Below, piece after piece: positions 17,903 through 28,120 of a stretch of DNA of 64,000 nucleotides. This stretch comes from Citrobacter youngae (lineage in GTDB: Bacteria > Pseudomonadota > Gammaproteobacteria > Enterobacterales > Enterobacteriaceae). Both the position numbers and the translations under genes were made by a program. A model generated the notes under the pieces. The model saw only the letters and a list, made by a program, of their open reading frames with translations. It did no database searches and was not told the DNA's origin. Where the stretch lies: the NCBI RefSeq assembly GCF_003818115.1, contig NZ_RPOI01000005.1, positions 1 through 64,000 of the forward strand, given 5' to 3'. Every line of letters starts with the position of its first letter. Position 1 is the stretch's first letter.

Positions 17903-18888
17903 TGAGAATGACTACGCTGAGTGCTCTGATGATCGCAGCCATTGCCGTGTGTGTCATCGTCGCAACGGTTTCAGGTGCATATCGCCTGGATGCCCAGCAG
18001 GTGATGAACCTCATTGCTGACCATCCAGGCGTGCCGCCCCAGGACAAAATCGTCTTCTGGCAGATTCGATTGCCACGCATTCTGGCTGCATTGCTGCTGG
18101 GCGCGGCACTGGCGGGCGCAGGGACCACTTATCAGGGTATGTTCCGTAACCCACTGGTGTCGCCGGATATTCTCGGCGTGGCAGCCGGGGCGGGTTTAGG
18201 GGCCTGTACCGCCATCCTGCTCGGTTTACCGATCCTGTTTATTCAACTGTATGCGTTTGTCGGCGGCCTGTTCGTGGTGGCGGGCGTGTGGCTCATCACC
18301 CAGCGGGTAAAACGCCACGATCCGGTACTCACCCTTGTACTGGTCGGCATTGCGCTGGGTACGGTGTGCGGCGCAGGGATTTCGCTCATCAAAACGCTGG
18401 CTGACCCGTATACCCAGCTACCGTCGATTACCTTCTGGCTACTCGGTGGTCTGTCGACCATCACCGCCCATGACCTGTGGTTGTCCGCACCGCTGATCGT
18501 GGCCGGTTTGGTGCCGCTGTTGCTGCTACGCTGGCGTATGAATTTACTCACCCTCTCGGATGATGAAGCCCGTTCTCTGGGCATCAACGTTTCCCGGCTA
18601 CGGCTCTGGCTGATTATCTGCGCCACGCTTATCACCGCCTGTACTGTGGCGATTGCCGGAATTATTGGCTGGATTGGGCTGGTGGTGCCACACATTGGCA
18701 GACTGCTTTGTGGGAACAACCACCAACGGCTACTGCCTGTTTCAATGGGGATCGGCGCTATTTTACTGCTGCTGACAGATACCCTTGCCCGCACTCTGAG
18801 CAGCACGGAAATCCCGCTGGGGATCCTGACCGCGTTTATTGGTGCCCCCTTCTTCCTGTTACTTCTGCTCCGGGGAGGCCGACAATGA
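17902..18888 (+). CDS. FecCD-family ABC permease
   Basis: Inner-membrane permease of the BtuC/FecCD family (also MolB); 328 residues and about nine or ten membrane helices. Family hallmarks: FWQIRLPRILAALLLGAALAGAGTTYQGMFRNPLVSPDILGVAAGAGLGA near the N-terminus, GIIGWIGLVVPHIGRLL near residue 255 and TEIPLGILTAFIGAPFFLLLL at the end. These match the type II import fold that pairs with the upstream binding protein. It is translationally coupled on both sides: TGATG with the binding protein and ATGA with the ATPase. Confidence 0.9.
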   Translation: MRMTTLSALMIAAIAVCVIVATVSGAYRLDAQQVMNLIADHPGVPPQDKIVFWQIRLPRILAALLLGAALAGAGTTYQGMFRNPLVSPDILGVAAGAGLGACTAILLGLPILFIQLYAFVGGLFVVAGVWLITQRVKRHDPVLTLVLVGIALGTVCGAGISLIKTLADPYTQLPSITFWLLGGLSTITAHDLWLSAPLIVAGLVPLLLLRWRMNLLTLSDDEARSLGINVSRLRLWLIICATLITACTVAIAGIIGWIGLVVPHIGRLLCGNNHQRLLPVSMGIGAILLLLTDTLARTLSSTEIPLGILTAFIGAPFFLLLLLRGGRQ

Positions 18889-19646
18889 CGCTGCTGAGCG
18901 TACAACATGCATCTCTCGGCTACCATTCCCGGCACCCAGTATTACGCGATGTCTCGTTTAGCGTCGCGCCAGGGTCAATTTGTTGCCTGATTGGCGCCAA
19001 TGGCAGTGGGAAAACCACGCTGATGCGTACCATTCTTGGCGTTCTTCAACCGCTTGCTGGCCAGATTACGCTTGATGGTATCGCGGTGAATCATCTCAGC
19101 GACCGGGAACGCGCCGCCGCCATCGCCTGGGTTCCTCAGGCACATGACGGTGCGTTTGCCTTCACGACGCTGGACATGGTGATGATGGGACTGGCCCCGC
19201 AAATGGCGGCATTTGCCGTTCCCGGAGGCAAAGAACGCGACATCGCCCTTGAACAACTGGACGTGCTGGCAATCCCGCATCTCGCGCCCCGGCGCTGGAA
19301 CACCCTGAGCGGTGGCGAACGTCAACTGGTGTTGATTGCCCGTGCGCTGGCACAGCGTCCACGTCTTTTACTGCTGGATGAACCTGCTTCCAGCCTCGAT
19401 TTTGGTCACCAGATCCGACTGCTCGACACCCTGGTCACGCTGAAAAATTCGGGCATGGCGCTGCTGATGTCGACCCACCATCCGTTGCATGCACGGGCCA
19501 TTGCCGACAGCGTGGTACGCGTCGAGCCAGATGGTCTGGTGTCACAGGGGGGGCCTGAACACCAACTGGCTGCTGAACGTCTGGCCACGCTGTATCGGGT
19601 CACGCCCTCACAAATAGCCCATCACCTCTTTGGCTCACACGATTAA
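18885..19646 (+). CDS. ABC transporter ATP-binding protein
   Basis: Cytoplasmic ATPase of the same importer; 253 residues from the ATG at 18885 that overlaps the permease stop (ATGA). Walker A GANGSGKTT, Q-loop WVPQAHD, signature LSGGERQL, Walker B LLLLDEPASSLDF and the switch histidine STHH are all present, so it should be active. The frame is open further upstream to 18708, but that part lies within the permease and has no support. Confidence 0.92.
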   Translation: MTLLSVQHASLGYHSRHPVLRDVSFSVAPGSICCLIGANGSGKTTLMRTILGVLQPLAGQITLDGIAVNHLSDRERAAAIAWVPQAHDGAFAFTTLDMVMMGLAPQMAAFAVPGGKERDIALEQLDVLAIPHLAPRRWNTLSGGERQLVLIARALAQRPRLLLLDEPASSLDFGHQIRLLDTLVTLKNSGMALLMSTHHPLHARAIADSVVRVEPDGLVSQGGPEHQLAAERLATLYRVTPSQIAHHLFGSHD

Positions 19647-19655
19647 GGAATCACG

Positions 19656-20468
19656 ATGCTCATTGACGACATTGATTTTGCTGACCTGTACCGCAAACAG
19701 TTACTTCAGGCGAAGCGAACCGAGAAAAAACCAGAACACTGGGACAAGCGCGCGGAAAAAATGGCAGAAAATTGCGCCTCATTAACCGACAACTACCTGC
19801 TCCAGTTATTGAGCAAGATTGACCTGAAAGGTGTTGAATCACTGTTTGATATGGGTTGCGGCCCCGGAACGGTTGCGCTGGCGCTGGCCAAAAAAATACC
19901 GATCGTTTACGGCGTAGACTACAGCCAGGGAATGCTGAGCGTTGCCGCTCGCCGTGCCGGGCAGATGGGCGCGCGCCACGTACAGTGGGTGCAGCGCGCA
20001 TGGGAAGCGCACTGGGACGACTTGCCCCAGTGTGATATTGCCGTCGCCTCACGTTCAACGCTGGTTGCCGATATGCGTCAGGCTATGACCAAACTGAATA
20101 ATCAGGCACGGCTGCGGGTTTACACCACCCATCTCGTCAGTTCCTCATTTGTATCGCCCACGATTCAGCGCGCGCTGGGGCGCGAGGTGATTGAGCTTCC
20201 CAACTATATCTATGCACTGAATGTTTTGTATCAGATGGGCATTCACGCACATGTTGATTTTATCCGTGGACCAAACTGTCAGCAGGACAACAGCACCTGG
20301 ACACGTTTTCTGGAGAACGTGCGCTGGAGCATGGGAGAACTGAGCACCGACGAAATTGAGCGTCTGGAGCACTGGTACCATCAGCAGGACCCCGGCACCA
20401 TCGCTCCCGCCAGTCGCGACTGGGCGCTTATCTGGTGGGACAGCGTACCGCGGGAGGCGCTGCAATGA
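19656..20468 (+). CDS. Class I SAM-dependent methyltransferase in the ModE-box operon
   Basis: 270 residues, cytoplasmic. The SAM-binding motif I is VESLFDMGCGPGTVALALA near residues 61-80, followed by the acidic motif II YGVDYSQGMLSVAARRAG and motif LPQCDIAVASRST. TAAGGA precedes the ATG. The substrate is unknown. Placement between an importer ATPase and ModD, with four-base overlap to the latter, suggests it modifies the transported ligand or a metallophore; this is inference from context. Confidence 0.82.
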   Translation: MLIDDIDFADLYRKQLLQAKRTEKKPEHWDKRAEKMAENCASLTDNYLLQLLSKIDLKGVESLFDMGCGPGTVALALAKKIPIVYGVDYSQGMLSVAARRAGQMGARHVQWVQRAWEAHWDDLPQCDIAVASRSTLVADMRQAMTKLNNQARLRVYTTHLVSSSFVSPTIQRALGREVIELPNYIYALNVLYQMGIHAHVDFIRGPNCQQDNSTWTRFLENVRWSMGELSTDEIERLEHWYHQQDPGTIAPASRDWALIWWDSVPREALQ

Positions 20469-21322
20469 TCTACTTCTCACAGGCGCAAGTCGATGCGCTG
20501 CTGCTGGAGGATATTCAGGGCGGCGATTTAACAACCCGCGCGTTGGGTATCGGCGCACAGCCAGGAAGTATGGGTTTTTATCACCGCCAGGGCGGGTGCG
20601 TAAGCGGAACGACTGTTGCCAGACAAATGCTGACATCACTGGGTTTGACCGTTACCGACCTTGTGCCCGATGGCGAACGGGCGCGTACCGGACAGTTACT
20701 TCTGCGCGCGCACGGTAACGCGGCGGCACTACACCAGGGCTGGAAAGCGGTACAGAACGTGCTGGAGTGGAGTTGCGGTGTCTCACACTATCTCGACGAT
20801 ATGCTAAGCATCCTGCGTCAGCGCTATCCTGATGGCCAGATTGCCTGCACCCGCAAAACTATCCCTGGCACCCGTATGCTGGCTACCCAGGCGATCCTTG
20901 CTGCCGGAGGCATTATCCACCGGGGCGGGAGCGCCGAAACCGTGCTGCTTTTTGCGAATCATCGCCGCTTTCTTGCCGATCCGAACAACTGGGCTGCGGC
21001 AATCGCGCAACTACGCGCCCATGCGCCAGAAAAAAAGATTGTGGTCGAAGCAGATACCCCCGATGAGGCATTGGCCGCGCTACATGCGGCCCCTGATGTG
21101 CTGCAACTCGATAAGTTTACCCCTGAGCAGGCAGCAGGCATCGCTCGCCTGGCACCGTCTCTGGCCCCCTATTGCACGCTGGCGCTGACTGGCGGCATTA
21201 CCCTCGCCTCACTGGCGAGTTATCTCGACTGTGGCATCAGACTCTTTATCACCTCCGCACCTTACTACGCCCCACCGGCGGATATCAAAGTTAGCCTGAG
21301 CCCGGACGCCCACGGCGTATAA
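20465..21322 (+). CDS. modD: ModD-like protein, quinolinate phosphoribosyltransferase fold
   Basis: 285 residues starting at the ATG at 20465, which overlaps the methyltransferase stop (ATGA). It resembles NadC: DIQGGDLTTRALGI at the N-terminus, a central QNVLEWSCGVSHYLDDM, the phosphate/substrate motif ACTRKTIPGTRMLATQAILAAGGIIHRGG, EADTPDEALAAL and LQLDKFTP, then LALTGGITLASLASYLDCGIRLFITSAPYYAPPADIKV. ModD proteins are linked to molybdenum transport operons but their reaction is unknown. With the ModE box this is the strongest genetic sign that the operon handles molybdate or tungstate. Confidence 0.85.
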   Translation: MIYFSQAQVDALLLEDIQGGDLTTRALGIGAQPGSMGFYHRQGGCVSGTTVARQMLTSLGLTVTDLVPDGERARTGQLLLRAHGNAAALHQGWKAVQNVLEWSCGVSHYLDDMLSILRQRYPDGQIACTRKTIPGTRMLATQAILAAGGIIHRGGSAETVLLFANHRRFLADPNNWAAAIAQLRAHAPEKKIVVEADTPDEALAALHAAPDVLQLDKFTPEQAAGIARLAPSLAPYCTLALTGGITLASLASYLDCGIRLFITSAPYYAPPADIKVSLSPDAHGV

Positions 21323-21345
21323 CATTTATAAATGGACTATAAATA

Positions 21346-23316
21346 ATGAATTTTAACAAAAGTTGTCTTTACACAGCCCTGTCGTTTGCTTTCGCGCAAG
21401 GTGCTTTTGCTGGGCAGGAAAGCGAAACCATGACCGTCTGGTCTAGTCCGGCCTCCGCCGCAACCACTACGGTTCTCGGCCAGGAAACGATGCAGCAGTT
21501 GGATAAACAAAACGTGGCGCAGGCGCTAAGCGTCGTTCCCGGCGTCGTGCTGCAAAAATCCGGTAACCGTAACGAGCAGCAAGTGAAGGTCCGCGGTTTT
21601 GACAGTCGTCAGGTCCCGGTCTTTTTCGACGGTGTTCCGGTGTACATCCCCTACGATGGCAACCTTGATTTAGGTCGTTTTCTGACATCCGATATCGCTT
21701 CTGTCGAGGTCTCTAAAGGCTACTCATCCTTGCTACAGGGGCCGAACCAGATGGGTGGCGCTATCAACATCACGACCAAGAAGCCCACCAAACCGATTGA
21801 GGGCTCTCTGGGCTATCGTCAGGGCTGGAGCCGTAGCAAAGACAATGCCCATGATATGCACGCGTCGTTCGGTGCCAGCAACGATCTCGGATATATCCAG
21901 CTCAGTGGTAGCCAGCTAAAACAGGATTTCCTCGGATTACCTCATGGTGTTGATAACCCGGTAGCGGGCAGCAATGGCAAGATGATTAACTCATCAGCCG
22001 ATGATAAACGCGGCATCGTGAAACTGGGGTTCACGCCACGCGGTGATGATGAGTATGTTCTGACCTACATTAATCAGGACGGCGAAAAAGATAACCCGCC
22101 ATATGCCGGGACCAGCAGCCAGAAATCACGTTACTGGCAATGGCCGCAATATGATAAAGAAAGTTATTACTATCAGGGCACCACGCATTTGGGCGATCGC
22201 TTTACATTGAAAAGCCGCCTGTATCGCGACACCTTTGAAAATACACTGATGATGTACAATTCCCTTGCCGATCTGAAAAATAAGAAAGGCAGCTACAGCC
22301 ATTATTCTGACTATAGCGACGGCGCAGGTTTGCAGCTTTCCGCTGATATGCGGGAGAACGACCTGCTCTCTTTCGCCGTGAACTGGAAAGACGATGTTCA
22401 TCGCGAAAAAGGGGCTCCAAATGCCGCTTATGACCGCTACGAAGATCGCACCTGGTCTGTTGCCAGTGAATATCAGTGGGCGGCTGCGGATAATGTCGAT
22501 GTGGTGGCGGGTATCAGCTACGACTGGCGTGACAGCGTAGAGGGGATGAAGCACGAGAAAAACGGCAGCGTTACCCATTATGATGACAACGATCAGTCCG
22601 CCTTTAACTGGCAGGTAATGACCAAATATCACTTTGAAAATTCTGACACATTAGCGCTGTCCTACTCTGACAGAACGCGCTTCCCCACACTGAAAGAGCG
22701 CTACACCACGTCAAAACCGGCTTATAACCAGATAGCGCTGGTCAACCCGCAGCTAAAACCGGAACGCGCCCGTAGCGTCGATCTCACGTGGAACGGTTCG
22801 TTCACCCAAAACTGGGGATTCGAAGCCAGCGTGTATTACAACCGCATTACCGATGCGATTCTGTCGCACAATATTGATGCCGACACGATTCAGAACCAAA
22901 ACAGTGGTCGGGTGGATTACACCGGCCTGGATGCCGGCGTCAAAGGTAAGGTCTTTGACATGCTGGATGTGGGGCTAAGCTACGGTCTTATCCATGCTGA
23001 CGTTAAACGCAGCGACATCGGTAAAATTACCGATCTGCCGACGCAAACTCTCACCGCCTGGATGACGCTGAAACCGTGGGACCCACTCAGCATTACGCTA
23101 TCCGAAGAAGCCCGCTCTTCAAGCTATAGCAATTCTGATGGCTCACAAAAAGCGACCGGATTCGCCATTACCCACCTCCGGGCAGATTACACCATCGGAC
23201 ATGGCTTTAGCGTTAACGCTTCGGTCAACAACCTGTTTGATACACAGTACGTCTACAGCGAAGGGTTTATCGAAGAAGGGCGTAATTACTGGGCGGGGAT
23301 TGAATACCAGTTCTGA
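21346..23316 (+). CDS. TonB-dependent outer-membrane receptor of the ModE-box operon
   Basis: 656 residues: signal peptide ending GAFA at about residue 22, a TonB box-like ETMTVWSS, the plug domain (QNVAQALSVVPGVVLQKSGNRNEQQVKVRGFDSRQVPVFFDGVPVYIPYDG), then a 22-strand barrel ending in the aromatic NYWAGIEYQF typical for outer-membrane insertion. The closing motif VNNLFDTQYVYSEGFIEEGRNYWAG is standard for siderophore/vitamin receptors. Last gene, 23 bases after modD. A cargo requiring TonB should be bulky, so a metal chelate is more likely than bare molybdate. The ribosome site is weak. Confidence 0.9.
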   Translation: MNFNKSCLYTALSFAFAQGAFAGQESETMTVWSSPASAATTTVLGQETMQQLDKQNVAQALSVVPGVVLQKSGNRNEQQVKVRGFDSRQVPVFFDGVPVYIPYDGNLDLGRFLTSDIASVEVSKGYSSLLQGPNQMGGAINITTKKPTKPIEGSLGYRQGWSRSKDNAHDMHASFGASNDLGYIQLSGSQLKQDFLGLPHGVDNPVAGSNGKMINSSADDKRGIVKLGFTPRGDDEYVLTYINQDGEKDNPPYAGTSSQKSRYWQWPQYDKESYYYQGTTHLGDRFTLKSRLYRDTFENTLMMYNSLADLKNKKGSYSHYSDYSDGAGLQLSADMRENDLLSFAVNWKDDVHREKGAPNAAYDRYEDRTWSVASEYQWAAADNVDVVAGISYDWRDSVEGMKHEKNGSVTHYDDNDQSAFNWQVMTKYHFENSDTLALSYSDRTRFPTLKERYTTSKPAYNQIALVNPQLKPERARSVDLTWNGSFTQNWGFEASVYYNRITDAILSHNIDADTIQNQNSGRVDYTGLDAGVKGKVFDMLDVGLSYGLIHADVKRSDIGKITDLPTQTLTAWMTLKPWDPLSITLSEEARSSSYSNSDGSQKATGFAITHLRADYTIGHGFSVNASVNNLFDTQYVYSEGFIEEGRNYWAGIEYQF

Positions 23317-23332
23317 CTAAACTACGCAGAGA

Positions 23333-23354
23333 AACGGCCCCCGCAGGGGCCGTT
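23333..23354. terminator. Bidirectional terminator between receptor gene and ymgE
   Basis: AACGGCCCC and GGGGCCGTT form a nine-base stem around CGCA, between two convergent genes. The T-rich tail is poor on the plus strand, better as TTTCTC on the minus. Confidence 0.7.
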
Positions 23355-23357
23355 CGA

Positions 23358-23612
23358 TTAATCTCGTCGTACCAGTCGGAAAACACCCAGTACCACAATC
23401 GCGCCGACCACGGCCACCAGGAAGCTGTGGAGATTAAACCCACTGACATCGCCGCCGATACCGAACATCGTTGCCAGCCACCCACCGACCACAGCACCGA
23501 CAATACCGAGAATGCAGGTCAGAATAAATCCGCCGCCATCACGCCCCGGCATAATCAGCTTGGCGATAACCCCCGCAATCAGACCAAAAATAATCCAGGC
23601 AATAATTCCCAT
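23358..23612 (-). CDS. ymgE: GlsB/YeaQ/YmgE family membrane protein
   Basis: Small inner-membrane protein of the transglycosylase-associated family; 84 residues. MGIIAWIIFGLIAGVIAKLIMPG is the family signature, followed by GGGFILTCILGIVGAVVGGWL and a third hydrophobic segment VAVVGAIVVLGVFRLVRRD. I start at the ATG at 23612 because GAGGGCC precedes it; the frame upstream to 23651 lacks support. Function is unclear; paralogues respond to stress. Placed next to ycgR as in E. coli. Confidence 0.85.
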   Translation of the reverse strand: MGIIAWIIFGLIAGVIAKLIMPGRDGGGFILTCILGIVGAVVGGWLATMFGIGGDVSGFNLHSFLVAVVGAIVVLGVFRLVRRD

Positions 23613-23750
23613 TTTCAGGCCCTCTTTCCAGTGAACGCATACGCAAGACATTCTTGCGCCAGCACGTTAAGTATAGGCAAGCCATCGCTACCTGCTGTTT
23701 GCACTCAGACTTAATTCATTGGCTTGGGTAAAAAATTTCATCCATTTGTA

Positions 23751-23777
23751 TTAAGTTCCGTCTCGCAATGCCGATAA
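23751..23777 (+). promoter_or_regulatory. FliA (sigma-28) promoter of ycgR
   Basis: TTAAGTTC (23751-23758), an 11-base spacer, then GCCGATAA (23770-23777), against the consensus TAAAGTTT-N11-GCCGATAA: six of eight and eight of eight. It lies 36 bases before the ycgR start, placing the gene in the flagellar class III regulon. Confidence 0.82.
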
Positions 23778-23813
23778 CCCAACGATAAGCCAGGTATCCA
23801 GGAGTCATTAGGT

Positions 23814-24548
23814 GTGAGTAACTACAATGAGCAGTTCCTGAAGCAAAACCCGCTCGCCGTATTAGGGGTACTCCGGGACTTAAATTCACAGCAGGTTCCA
23901 CTGCGTATCTCCTGGTCAGGAGGTCAGTTCATCAGCAAAATTCTTGCTGTCGGCCCGGACGAATTGATCATGGATTTTGGCAGTCAGGAATATGAAAACC
24001 AGGCCGTGCAACGCGCCAGCCAGATCTCAATTATCGCTGAAACGCAGGGTGCCAAGGTGGAGTTTACCCTCCCGCAATTGACAAAAGGCGAGTATCAGCG
24101 ATTGCCAGCCTTTGTCTCATCGTTGCCACCTTCGCTGTGGTTCGTCCAGCGTCGGGAATACTTCCGCATCGGCGCGCCGTTACACCCGCCCTATCACTGC
24201 AAGGCGAAGATGCCGGACAACAGTCTCCTGCATTTTCGCTTATTCGATTTATCTCTTGGCGGCATGGGCGCGCTATTAGAAGGGACAGCACCGGAGGGGC
24301 TGGTCGAAGGCATGCGCTTCTCGCAGGTTGAACTGAATATGGAACAATGGGGCGTGTACCACGTTGATGCCCAGCTCATCTCGATTACCGAGCGAAAAGT
24401 GATCGACGGAAAAAATGAGACCATCACCACTCCCCGCCTGAGCTTTCGTTTTCTCAACGTCGGCCCGGCGGTGGAGCGGAATTTACAGCGGATTATTTTT
24501 TCACTTGAGCGTGAGGCTCGGGAAAAATCGAATAAAGTGCGCGAGTAA
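23814..24548 (+). CDS. ycgR: Flagellar brake protein YcgR, c-di-GMP effector
   Basis: Binds c-di-GMP and then the flagellar motor, lowering motility. 244 residues, the E. coli length, from a GTG start (SNYNEQFLKQNPLAVLG). N-terminal YcgR domain to about residue 105, then the PilZ domain with the binding motif QRREYFR (Arg113, Arg114, Arg118) and DLSLGG. A FliA promoter lies just upstream. Upstream in-frame ATG codons do not fit the family. Confidence 0.95.
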   Translation: MSNYNEQFLKQNPLAVLGVLRDLNSQQVPLRISWSGGQFISKILAVGPDELIMDFGSQEYENQAVQRASQISIIAETQGAKVEFTLPQLTKGEYQRLPAFVSSLPPSLWFVQRREYFRIGAPLHPPYHCKAKMPDNSLLHFRLFDLSLGGMGALLEGTAPEGLVEGMRFSQVELNMEQWGVYHVDAQLISITERKVIDGKNETITTPRLSFRFLNVGPAVERNLQRIIFSLEREAREKSNKVRE

Positions 24549-24559
24549 TATTACACGCG

Positions 24560-25171
24560 TTACATCGCATCCAGCGCTCGCTGAAGCTTCCAGATATAAC
24601 GTGGAGCCTGCGGCGCTGGATGGTTATCGACAACATGCTCGAAAAACTCATCCGCACTCAGATCGTTGATTTTGCTGATGGCTTTTTTCCTGTCAGAGGA
24701 GAACGTCCGCAGCAGCGCCCCGGCACCGTTCGCGTATGACACCACCAGCGCATATTGCATCACCTGTGGGTCTTCGATCCCGGCCAGCGGACCGGTCTCC
24801 AGAATGCTCAGGTATGCGGCCCCCATGGAGATATTGCGCTCTGGATTTTTCAGCTCACTGGTCGACGGCTCACCGCTCCATCCCATACGACGATAAACAT
24901 CCCGCCCGGAGGTAGAGGCTTTAAGCTGCATCAGACCGATGGCATTAGATTTACTGACTGCATTGGGGTTACCCCCTGATTCAATAGCGATAATCGCCGT
25001 AATCAATTGTGGGCTAACGCCCCAGGCAGCACCGGCTTTTTCACTGATCGGCATCCATTGCATTGCGCGTTTAACCGGAACTTCTGCATTCCATGGCGGA
25101 TTTTTGTAATCCTGTTTTGAACTACAGCCCGCGAGTAATACAACCAAAAAAGCAAACCATCTCAATTTCAC
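24560..25171 (-). CDS. emtA: Membrane-bound endolytic murein transglycosylase E
   Basis: Lytic transglycosylase that cuts glycan strands internally; lipoprotein of the outer membrane. 203 residues from a GTG start ([17 protein letters not shown]), chosen because the lipobox LAGC then sits at residues 13-16 and AAGGAT precedes it; the longer frame to 25219 only adds an unlike extension. Goose-lysozyme-like SLT fold: catalytic glutamate in [26 protein letters not shown], then [15 protein letters not shown] and [12 protein letters not shown]. Confidence 0.95.
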   Translation of the reverse strand: MKLRWFAFLVVLLAGCSSKQDYKNPPWNAEVPVKRAMQWMPISEKAGAAWGVSPQLITAIIAIESGGNPNAVSKSNAIGLMQLKASTSGRDVYRRMGWSGEPSTSELKNPERNISMGAAYLSILETGPLAGIEDPQVMQYALVVSYANGAGALLRTFSSDRKKAISKINDLSADEFFEHVVDNHPAPQAPRYIWKLQRALDAM

Positions 25172-25269
25172 GTCATCTATCCTTATAGCCGGAACCTGTC
25201 GCTGAGGTGACAACGACATACCTACGCGGCATGATATACATTTGGTTTTAGTTGTAGCAAGGAAATGCC

Positions 25270-26184
25270 ATGTCCCGGTTTCACTTAATTGCCCCGTCGG
25301 GCTACTGTATTAACCAGCAGGCAGCATTACGTGGGCTTGCGCGTCTTACTGAGGCCGGTCATCAGGTCGATAACAGTGCCGTCATTACCCGCCGCTGTCA
25401 GCGTTTTGCCGGTACCGAAGCCGAGCGTCTGGCGGATGTGAACTCACTCGTTGAGCTAAAAATGCCTGATACTATTGTGATGGCGGTGCGCGGCGGCTAC
25501 GGTGCGAGCCGTTTGCTGGCAGATATTGACTGGCAGGCGCTGGCCGTTCGTCAGCAACAAAACCCGTTGCTGCTGTGTGGACACAGCGATTTCACGGCCA
25601 TTCAGTGTGGTCTGCTGGCTCAGAGTAATGTGATTAGCTTCAGCGGCCCGATGCTGGCGGCTAACTTCGGTGCCGAGGAAATGAACGCCTTTACCGAGCA
25701 CCATTTTTGGCAGGCTTTGCGCAATGCCGAATTTACCCTCGACTGGCAAGGGCATGGCCCGGATTGCGCTACTGAAGGCACGCTGTGGGGAGGCAATCTG
25801 GCAATGCTCATTTCGCTGATGGGAACGCCGTGGATGCCCGCCATTGAGAACGGTATTCTGGTGCTGGAAGACATCAACGAGCACCCGTTTCGCATCGAGC
25901 GCATGCTGCTGCAACTTTATCATGCTGGGATCCTCGCCCGCCAGAACGCCATCATTCTCGGCAGTTTTAGCGGCAGTGCGCCTAATGATTATGATGCCGG
26001 TTACAGTCTTGATTCAGTTTGTGATTTTCTGCGCGCCAGATTATCCGTTCCACTGTTAGGCGGCCTCGATTTTGGCCACGAACAACGCACCGTCACCTTA
26101 CCTTTAGGGGCCAAAGCCGTGCTGAAAAATGATAAAAACGGCAGTCAACTCACAATCTCCGGTCATCCGGTGCTTAAATCGTAA
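25270..26184 (+). CDS. ldcA: Murein tetrapeptide carboxypeptidase (LD-carboxypeptidase A)
   Basis: Cytoplasmic enzyme of murein recycling that removes the terminal D-alanine from the tetrapeptide. 304 residues as in E. coli. The S66 family triad is Ser106 (CGHSDFTA), Glu200 ([15 protein letters not shown]) and His270 (LDFGHEQRT). AAGGAAAT precedes the ATG. It is divergent from emtA, which works in the same recycling pathway. Confidence 0.96.
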   Translation: MSRFHLIAPSGYCINQQAALRGLARLTEAGHQVDNSAVITRRCQRFAGTEAERLADVNSLVELKMPDTIVMAVRGGYGASRLLADIDWQALAVRQQQNPLLLCGHSDFTAIQCGLLAQSNVISFSGPMLAANFGAEEMNAFTEHHFWQALRNAEFTLDWQGHGPDCATEGTLWGGNLAMLISLMGTPWMPAIENGILVLEDINEHPFRIERMLLQLYHAGILARQNAIILGSFSGSAPNDYDAGYSLDSVCDFLRARLSVPLLGGLDFGHEQRTVTLPLGAKAVLKNDKNGSQLTISGHPVLKS

Positions 26185-26211
26185 AAAAAGCCTGCCTCAG
26201 GGCTAAGTAAA

Positions 26212-26261
26212 ACGCTGTTTCTGTCGTTATTATGTTAGGGTTTATTAATACGAAACAGCGT
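26212..26261. repeat. 10-base inverted repeat between ldcA and cvrA
   Basis: ACGCTGTTTC (26212-26221) and GAAACAGCGT (26252-26261) are exact reverse complements 30 bases apart. The second arm ends five bases before the AGGAG of cvrA, so pairing in the RNA could affect translation or end ldcA transcripts. Confidence 0.5.
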
Positions 26262-26263
26262 AA

Positions 26264-28015
<1,752 letters not shown>

Positions 28016-28029
28016 CGCGGATGTTTTTT

Positions 28030-28108
28030 GCCGGGTGGAGGCTACGCCTTACCCGGCCTGTGAAAAGCACTGACTCCGTAGGCCTGATAAGCGCCGCGCC
28101 ATCAGGCA
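28030..28108. repeat. BIME: two REP elements between cvrA and dadX
   Basis: REP 1 at 28030-28057 has arms GCCGGGT and ACCCGGC; REP 2 at about 28076-28108 has arms GCCTGAT and ATCAGGC with the usual GCGCC core. They lie between convergent genes, the normal place for such elements. Confidence 0.8.
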
Positions 28109-28120
28109 ATTCCATAAAAG

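Noticed and set aside
18243-18935. 230-codon open frame on the minus strand
   Set aside because: Antisense to the permease and ATPase genes; low-complexity Ser/Arg composition, no family resemblance.
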